Source of the DNA: Channa striata
Taxonomy: Eukaryota > Chordata > Actinopteri > Anabantiformes > Channidae
Length of the DNA stretch: 64,000 nt
Reading direction: 5' to 3'
NCBI GenBank assembly: GCA_033026295.1
Contig: CM065184.1
Coordinates: forward strand, 15,193,501 to 15,257,500
Shown: in pieces, positions 56,801 to 64,000 of the stretch
Numbering within the stretch: the first letter of the stretch is position 1
How the letters are laid out: each line of letters begins with the position of its first letter
Translations under genes and position numbers: made by a program
The notes under the pieces: model-generated
Databases searched by the model: none
What the model was told of the DNA's origin: nothing
The model's input: the letters and a program-made list of their open reading frames with translations, nothing else

Positions 56801-59800
56801 GAAACAAAACAAGAAAAAAGTAAAATCATAAGGTAGACACAGTCAGGGGGTTGGGAGTAAAACAACCAGGGAATATGTGGGGGAGCTAAATGTGGATCAT
56901 CTGATCTGAATCATATAGTGTAGTCAGCACTGATGAATGATAGATGAACACAACATTACCACCCTTCTAAAAAACGATGGAGAGGAGGGAAGGCAGGCAG
57001 CATAACAACAGTCAATTTCCCTCCTGAAACCCAATGTCCTGCAGCTGACTCAAACACAACCGGGACACTTCTCTTTCTACAGGACATCTGTCCATCCTTG
57101 CCAAAAAAAATTAATTAATAAAAAGAAAAGGTAGTTGTCAGAAGCTGAAATGGGTTTAAATGTCAAAAACCTATTTGTTTACGTGACACAAACCTCTTAT
57201 GGCTATGTAAATTATAAATGAGTTCCTTCATGAAACTAGCATGAACAAACTCATGGGGGGATGTTGAGTGGACGAATAGGTCAACAAAGTTTGTAACATT
57301 AACTAAAGGACATGTCTTTGCCTTTCAAACACAAGGACACCACAATCTTTTCTTAATCACAACAAATGTTTGAGTTCCTAAACCCAGATCGGTTGTTTTG
57401 CTGTGAACCACTGCAGCCCAGTGTAGTTCAGTAAAAATCTCATTCTGCAAAACTAGCTCAAAGTTTGCCATCGAAATTTCAAGTATGCTGTACCTCAACC
57501 TATTGTCTTTTTATCTTTAGCTTTAACTTCATCCAGCAGACAGTGTACTGCCTAAGAAAAATAGACCATAGTAGAAAATCATTAGGAACAAAAGGTACAG
57601 TGCAGAATTACTACCTACCCACCTAACAACACACAACTATGCCATTAATTCAAAGAACTTGCTCTTTTTAAATATAATTGTATATAGTAAAACCCAATTA
57701 CAGTGATTATCTAGGTAGGACTAACATGCAAACTCTGCTAGATGTGTGTCAGTGAAGAAAAAGAAATTTATTAAAAGGCAGGTTAGGTCATTCGAATAAC
57801 AGAAAAACACATTTTCTTTCTGTGTTTCGTGTATTACCTGCAATACCAGTCACGGTGAGTTTCACACAAGAACATTCTCATATTCTTAATAAACTTTCTA
57901 CGGCCTTGTTCCTATGGGCGTGCCATGCTAGATTTACTAAACTCTTTTAACTGCACAAACCTGTTTAATCACACATTAGGTTCGACCTGTTCCTAAGTAG
58001 AATGTAGAAGCTGCTGAGACGAATGCATTAAAATAACTTAAGTCTAAAATAGCTCTAAGTAAATTGGCAGACATGATGATGATATATACATAGCCAGTGG
58101 TGAATAAGCCATTGCTGAATAAAACTGACTAGTGGTAAACATATTTTTGCCTTTATAAAACTTTAAAATTTACCCTTAAGGAAAGCGTGTAGTGAAAATA
58201 ACTTGTATTTTCAACAATCCACATACAGACACTAAAATGAGCAACAAATTGCTTCTCCTCACAGTTCTACCAGTCTCTGTGCTGCAGACCTCCATTATTA
58301 CCAAAAAACAAATAAAAACTCATCAGACAGACAGACAGACCGTTCTGCTGGGTGACTTGTTTTTTAATTCCAAAACCCTCGGTTGAAAAATGGCTGGTGT
58401 GTTTTGTATCGCTTCTGGAAAATGAAGGACCAGAGAAACAAGATAATTCAGGTTGCTGACTAACAGACATTACCAGAGAATAGAGCCAGTTACTGGTTGG
58501 TTTTAGTGTCTGTATGGTTACAAATATGGTTCATTTAGAAAATGACTCAAGTTAGTTTGTGTTACACTGCATATACTTTAATTAAAGATATTAATTAGTA
58601 ATTTTAAACTTCAAATTACTCACTTGCATAGGTCCCACTGTTTCTGATTTTCTTTTTTCCCCACAATGATTTTTTACTTTTTTACTGTAAGCATCTAAAA
58701 TGAAATTCAATTTAATCCACAGTGCTGGCTTTGAGGGTATGCTAAAAATATGTGAAAATACAATTAAAGCAGACATATTTTTGTAATTTTGGTAGACTGA
58801 CTGTATATTAGGAAAACCCCAGTTCACTTCATAACCTGCATGAAAACACACAAAAAAGTACATGCCAGATGTCACAGCATTTAAAAGTGGATTCCATATC
58901 TATTATGCTGTGTTGTCTTTTCTGTCTTTTATAATAGGTTTTAAAATAATCTAAAAAGAGTGACGTTTTGCATGTCTTTCCTTTTTCCATCGCCTATTTC
59001 GATATTTGTTTGTCCTGTATTTATGTCTTTCGCTTCTCTCTTGCTTCCTTTTAACTATGTCTCACGTTTCAAACGTAACCTCTTTTCAACTTATTTTTAA
59101 CGACTTTTCCAACCAATATTTTTTTAACACCACAATGGCTTCGAATTACGGCATTTCAAAAATTCATACTCTTCAAACTGAAAGTTTCCATCAATGGGTG
59201 AGAAACAATGAGAATGAGCAAAACAGCAGCTTGTTCTTTTTTACATGGCAAGGTTTCTTTGGGCAGGCTTGCACAAAAACACAAACTGTGCTCCTACGCC
59301 AAGGCGGTTAAAGGATGAGACAGGACAACACAAAGCTCTATTCACTGATAGCTTGCACACAATAACATTCATTTCCCATTTCTTAGCAAAATATTATCAA
59401 TTCTTAACAAAACTGTGGACCTCCATTTCTTCCTATTAAATTGTCACAAAGGCAGGGATGCCCCACTCATGGTGAGGAAATTATGACATTCCTGTGGTGA
59501 CATCAAGCAGCACTTTACAGTAATAATGTCACATCAACCACTGAAAGAAACCGTTGCCCACTGTATTTTTTTAGGATATATTGTTGGTCTTTGCCACACT
59601 TTCTGTATGAAAATATATTTTCAACCTTGAAAATATAAACATTTCAGTGCACTGTTAATAAACAAGGAATAAGTCTTCTTCCATTACGTAGCTCTCTAAT
59701 TCAGTATTGAAAGAAAAATGAAATGTCATTAATTGGAAGAAACCTATGACTCTTAAGCTAGTAATTAAGCTTAAAGCATCCACAGAAACAACTGAAGAAA

Positions 59801-60056
59801 CTTCAAGTTAGTGCTGGGACCTGCTGCAGCTTCCCTTAGCAGGAAGTGAATTCTCTATTTTGATTATGAGCCTGTAGAGTTGACTAAAGAGCCAAATGAA
59901 TCCACAGAAGAAGAAAAATGTTCACTTATCCATTGCCCAAAAAAATAAGGTTTTTTTGTCCCATTCAAATTTTTTTGTAACACAGCTGACTTTAGTTTGA
60001 GATTAGCATGTACATTGCTCAGAATGATTATTGTTTCAGAAACCTATAATTACATT
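53861..60056. other. AT-rich intergenic stretch, no gene recognised
   Basis: A long, mostly featureless AT-rich region. ORFs of up to 105 codons (for example 54775-55092 and 55942-56232) have no family signature. A possible small element lies at 56370-56460 (GCTGTCAGTCATGCAG, AGCTGATTGGCTGAGTGTC). GA-rich sequence occupies 56520-56820, and a short CAGA run lies near 58325-58340. Confidence 0.5.
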
Positions 60057-60313
60057 ATAGGCCCCTTTCAGATATGCACTGGAATCCAGACAGAATCCAG
60101 ACTTTACCTGGGTGGAGTGTTTGTGAACGTAAACACCCCAGTCTTTTGCCCCAGACATTAGCTGGATCTTCTCCAGCAAGCTCCCTTGTGCAAAGTCTGG
60201 ATCACAGCTCATGTGTGAATAGAAGAGGAAATACGCATCTTACCCGCATGTCTGAAAGTGAAACTCTAGATTATGTCTGGACCTGATCCTTGAGACATCC
60301 TCTAGACTTCATG
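60057..60313. mobile_element. Possible MITE-like repeat
   Basis: ATAGGCCCCTTTCAGATATG at the left is typical of a family of short fish DNA transposons starting AGGCCCCTTTCAGACATG. The inside has repeated TCTGGA/TCCAGA words in both orientations (ATCCAGACAGAATCCAGAC; AAAGTCTGGATC; TGTCTGGACCTGATCC) and ATGTCTGAAAGTG. Clear terminal repeats or target duplications are not visible. Family recognition is from memory. Confidence 0.45.
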
Positions 60314-60985
60314 TTACCAGCATGCTGTGGTTAGTTTTACCTTTGGGTGGCCCAGTAAATAAAACTATTCAGTCATTAAAAGTCTGTAATAGTACTGTGA
60401 CATGTCAGTCAGCATGATTGGCTTCTGATGCTTTCATTGCAGGTCCAGTAACAGCCAGTGAAGAGACCTCAAACCAAGACTAGTATTTAAGACAGATGTG
60501 TAAAAATGAATCTCACACACACCAATGGCAGGACAAGGCAAACTGCACCACAGTACCAATTCTCGCATGTATGCTTGAGAATCAAATTTTATTTGTTTTA
60601 TTTGTTTCGTTCTCATTTACCAGCAAAGCTGCAGTGCAAGTTAACCATGATTTTTCAAAGGAATTTGACCTTCAACCATAACTTGTTTCATCCCCTTAAC
60701 AACCAAAAACGAGCAGAGTCCTAATTGCAATTTTATATAGAACATTAGGAGCAATATTATTGTGACTTTCTGAATTGACCTACAGCCGCAAAGCAGTCAG
60801 ATCACTGGTGATTTAAAGTTGAATAAGTTGAATTCAAGTGATGAATTAATTTTCCACTTCTTTTCCCTTCACTCTCCCCTAAACCCAGTCTGCCCTGCCT
60901 GTGGCGAGTTTCCTGCTCCGCTCATTCAACTGAAGAAAAGCTTAAACTCCCCCTCAGGTAAGGATGTCTCCAAGGAGCCCTGAAT

Positions 60986-60986
<1 letters not shown>

Positions 60987-61023
<37 letters not shown>
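60987..61023. repeat. (CA)n microsatellite
   Basis: About 18 CA units, the longest perfect CA run in the window. Confidence 0.97.
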
Positions 61024-61027
<4 letters not shown>

Positions 61028-61584
61028 GAACTAGACACACTTGCAGAGCAGCACAGATGGTTTAAAAGACTGTTACGTTAGCTTAACATTAGCATATCTT
61101 TAGGCAGAGCTAATGAGGAGCAAAATGGTGAAGTGATGTGAAGTGTGTCATAAGTGTGTGTGTTGCTAAATGGTGTTGACACCTTGTAGATAAGGGCTAG
61201 AATACTACAAGTTGACAGATTAGCAACTACAGGCTCAACTAATTATTTGTGTGCCATTATATATGCTGTTTATACACTACCCATTGAAGGCAGGTTTGCT
61301 GTGCTCATACACCACCTGGCTGTTCTGTATAGTTAACAAACAAGCATGGGGGATCAGGGTGGACCCTCCTCTGAGCTGCCTCTAGAGGTGGTCTCCGACT
61401 TTGGGTATATCACACCACCTGTAAGACTACCCTGTGTAATTGACCCAAGGAGGATCTGGGTTTGAAAAAAAATAAGCATGACGTTCTTATGACAGTTTAT
61501 TTGTAATTAACGGTCATATTAGCAACTCTGTGTTTTGAATCAAAATACAAATTTGGATTTGTCTTGAGTAACATGGATCTGCAT

Positions 61585-61735
61585 TGACAGCATAAACATG
61601 CACTCAAGTGACCAAGTTACTCAGATCTTTCTCAGGTAATCAGGGAACGGAGTTTCCGTGCACCTAAGAAACCTGGTTACTCTAAATGTGCATAAACATG
61701 CAGCAGCAGAGTAATCTCATTTGTCCTCCCCTCAG
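61585..61735. mobile_element. Possible short DNA-transposon remnant
   Basis: ATAAACATGCACTCAAGTGA then CAAGTTACT on the left, and CCTGGTTACTCTAAATGTGC then ATAAACATGC on the right, are similar when one is reversed and complemented (ATGCAC ... GTAACC.GGTT). Fish genomes carry many short elements of this type with 'CATGCAC ... GTAACC' ends. The copy is degraded. Confidence 0.4.
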
Positions 61736-63189
61736 ATTTATTGTGGAAGCTTGACACACAGATTTTTGCTGCTTCCTGACTTATTCTTTCTCTCTTTCTT
61801 TACTGAATACTGAAAAGCTCAATATCTGAATCCACAGATATTAAACCTTTTCTTTAGCAAAATAAAATAGCTTATTTCAAGTATTTTAAGTTTTATTTTC
61901 CTCTTATGTACACAAGGCAATCAAGAAAGAAAAGACGTTTTTTATCAATATTGTGTCTCCAGTTATTATTGTGAAAGTGTTAAACTACACCTCTTTCCTC
62001 AATGTGTACAATAATGGTCAAGAGCCAAGGAATATGGTCTTTCTTCATTTTTGCATTGCCGATCTTAAAACGGTCCTCCAAGAGGATTCAGAGAATTCAC
62101 TCAAGTGGATTCACTGAAGGTCAACAACATTTCTTTATTAAATATAATATCTAAATCAAACAATCGGTCTGATCCCAGTACTCCTAATGCATTTATGAAA
62201 TCTTTTTGAAAACTGCCATGTGGTGCTCGACTTATAACCTCCATGTGGAGTACAACTCAAACTGCAAAAACTCAAGTGTTTCCTGTGACATATACAAGTT
62301 ATTTTTTTATTCCACTATATCCTCTATATATTGCTTCATCTGAGCAGCTGAAATGAGATATCTTTTTACTGTGCCTTCAAAGTAGGAAAGACTTCAAGAG
62401 AATAAATGGAGCATATTGTATAAAGACATAGTACTATTTATAAATAATACAGAAGTCTTCCAAAATCTTACCCACAGTGTAGGCTTCCTACACAAAACAA
62501 TGATGGTTAACTGAATGTTGTTATGTAGCTTGAAGCCTAAAAAACTGAAATGTAGTACCTCTTATTTACTATACAATGATTACTCACAAAATATTAGAGT
62601 TTCAAAACATGTGAAGTGGACACTAGACATTGAACGGACCTCTCAGACTGTAATAAGTGAGAGAGACCTGCATCATGACATGCACTTTTAACACTGAGCT
62701 CTCTGTCTCAGTAAAGGTATAAATTATACTAGATAAAATGCACAATTGGAATTAAAGTAGTTGATTGGAAGAAATTATCCATAATAACTTCACAAAATCT
62801 CTGGCCTTTATCAGTGTATACAATCAGCTGCCATTATTTTTCAGTGTGACATTTACAGTGAATGGCAGACAGGATGACAACAGTGAAACATTGAAAATGA
62901 ATTAAATTAAAAAAAGGAGTGGTATTTCATCTTCATGCACATGAGAAAGTCAAACATAAAGATGGTTAATGATGAAAAGAAAATTTAACACAAAATGGCA
63001 CTTCTTACCCACACTTTATTGGAATTTTCATTGGATCGTTATTTATCATTGGACTATAGAGCGCACCTAAATTTCTATCGCTAAAATTTATAATGTATAA
63101 ATAAAGTCATTCATCCAGGCTGGAAATAATAAAAACAGTAGGCATGAAACAATAGAAAGATTTCGTGTAGTTTATCATGTCGAATGTAC
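61736..63189. other. AT-rich intergenic, nothing definable
   Basis: Low-GC unique sequence without recognised repeats, exons or dense motif clusters. Confidence 0.5.
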
Positions 63190-63500
63190 AGAGCCGACAA
63201 AAACGTCCTTGTTATAAATAAACGGCTTGTTCCATAGCCAAAGGAGAAGACGTCTCTTATTCTTCACGAATTACGCAGGAGTTGCTGCGCTAAACAAAAG
63301 ATTTTGTACCATAAGTCTTTATTCATACACGCGCAAGTTGATCTCCCGCACTGAAACCACAAATCATTCATCTTCCTCCTGAGCATTGAAACCACTGTCA
63401 CACTCGATTTCCTTCACGGATAGCCAGAATGGCTTCAAATTAAAAGCTGCATCATAGGAATTTCTTCGCGTGTTTTCCATTATGAGAGGGTGAGGGTGTA
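63190..63500. promoter_or_regulatory. Candidate conserved non-coding element
   Basis: CpGs return abruptly after a CpG-poor stretch: AGAGCCGACAAAAACGTCC, GAATTACGCAGGAGTTGC, CATACACGCGCAAGTTGATC, CTCGATTTCCTTCACGG and CTTCGCGTGTTTTCC, with GGCTTCAAATTAAAAGCTGC, AAATCATTC and TTATTCATAC. Unique sequence near the right edge. Confidence 0.42.
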
Positions 63501-63754
63501 AAAATATTTATTTTGCTGTTGTGCGTCACTAAGAATAAAAACTGGCGCTTTTTTGTTTGCACTGACTTCCATCATCTGTCATAGAATGCATTTCTGTAAA
63601 AGCCGCATGGTTCAAAAAATGATCATTCATGGGAAAAAAACAGAGCAAACATTTATGTGGGGCATAAGAAAACTGACTTCTCATCATGTGTAAAGCCATT
63701 CATAATGTAAAAAATCAGAAACATGAAACCACAAAAAAATATAAATATTCTGGG

Positions 63755-63870
63755 AGATTGATTTTCCATTTCAAGATGAATATCTGAACCGGAGCACCTG
63801 ACATTCTCATCCAGTGTGTTAATTACAGTGGAGAGCAATAGACAGGCAGTGAGAGAAAAGATCACTGATT
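63755..63870. promoter_or_regulatory. Weak candidate conserved element
   Basis: It has GATTGATTTTCCATTTC, CGGAGCACCTGACATTC (CACCTG E-box) and GTGTGTTAATTACAGTGG. Short and unique; the 82-codon minus-strand ORF across it has no recognised family. Confidence 0.3.
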
Positions 63871-64000
63871 GAATAACAGAGAAAAGATGAGGATGACTCA
63901 TGAGATGCTGATTACTAGAACAGTGGCTAAGATGATAGACTTACAAAAGGTCATTAAGATATGACAGCATTAAGATATCACAGATGAGAGCAGTAAAATA

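Noticed and set aside
15156..64000. SIX3/SIX2 coding exons
   Set aside because: Expected from synteny, but no SIX domain or homeodomain reading frame is present on either strand; the first exon of these genes is long and would show as a large ORF.
1..64000. tRNA and rRNA genes, CRISPR arrays, bacterial operons
   Set aside because: None seen. The tRNA-like words at 51755 belong to a SINE-type repeat, and the window is vertebrate in structure.

Overview
The window is vertebrate nuclear DNA, almost certainly from a ray-finned (teleost, probably percomorph) fish. The only protein-coding sequence I recognise is split into short exons with GT-AG introns. CA/GT microsatellites are abundant, and the interspersed repeats (an L2-type 3' tail, a Tc1/mariner fossil, a tRNA-SINE-like piece and several MITE-like pieces) are types I know from fish genomes. 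The species cannot be named from this sequence. LAYOUT: positions 1-15155 hold the 3' part of one plus-strand gene, camkmt (calmodulin-lysine N-methyltransferase). Its last three coding exons are at 6765-6827, 8747-8878 and 15057-15155 and give about 97 C-terminal residues. Earlier exons must lie upstream of the window. Read with canonical splice sites, the junction of the first two exons is out of frame by one base. A non-coding stretch of about 3 kb follows, and the first AATAAA signals after the stop are at about 18.1 kb, so it may be a long 3' UTR. From 18.2 to 64 kb I find no convincing gene. Many segments there (and in the camkmt introns) look like vertebrate conserved non-coding elements (CNEs): unique sequence, retained CpGs, and dense TAAT/ATTA, SOX, POU-octamer, GATA and E-box words. 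They are densest at 36.3-48.2 kb. Recognisable interspersed repeats are absent from about 26.2 to 50.7 kb and resume in the AT-rich 50.7-62 kb stretch. INTERPRETATION: in vertebrates CAMKMT lies next to the SIX3-SIX2 homeobox cluster. The simplest reading is that camkmt is a bystander gene at the edge of a six3/six2 regulatory landscape, with the homeobox genes beyond position 64000. No SIX-family coding exon is visible here, so this is inference from known synteny. All CNE calls are made by eye from composition and motif content, without any alignment, and their confidence values reflect that.
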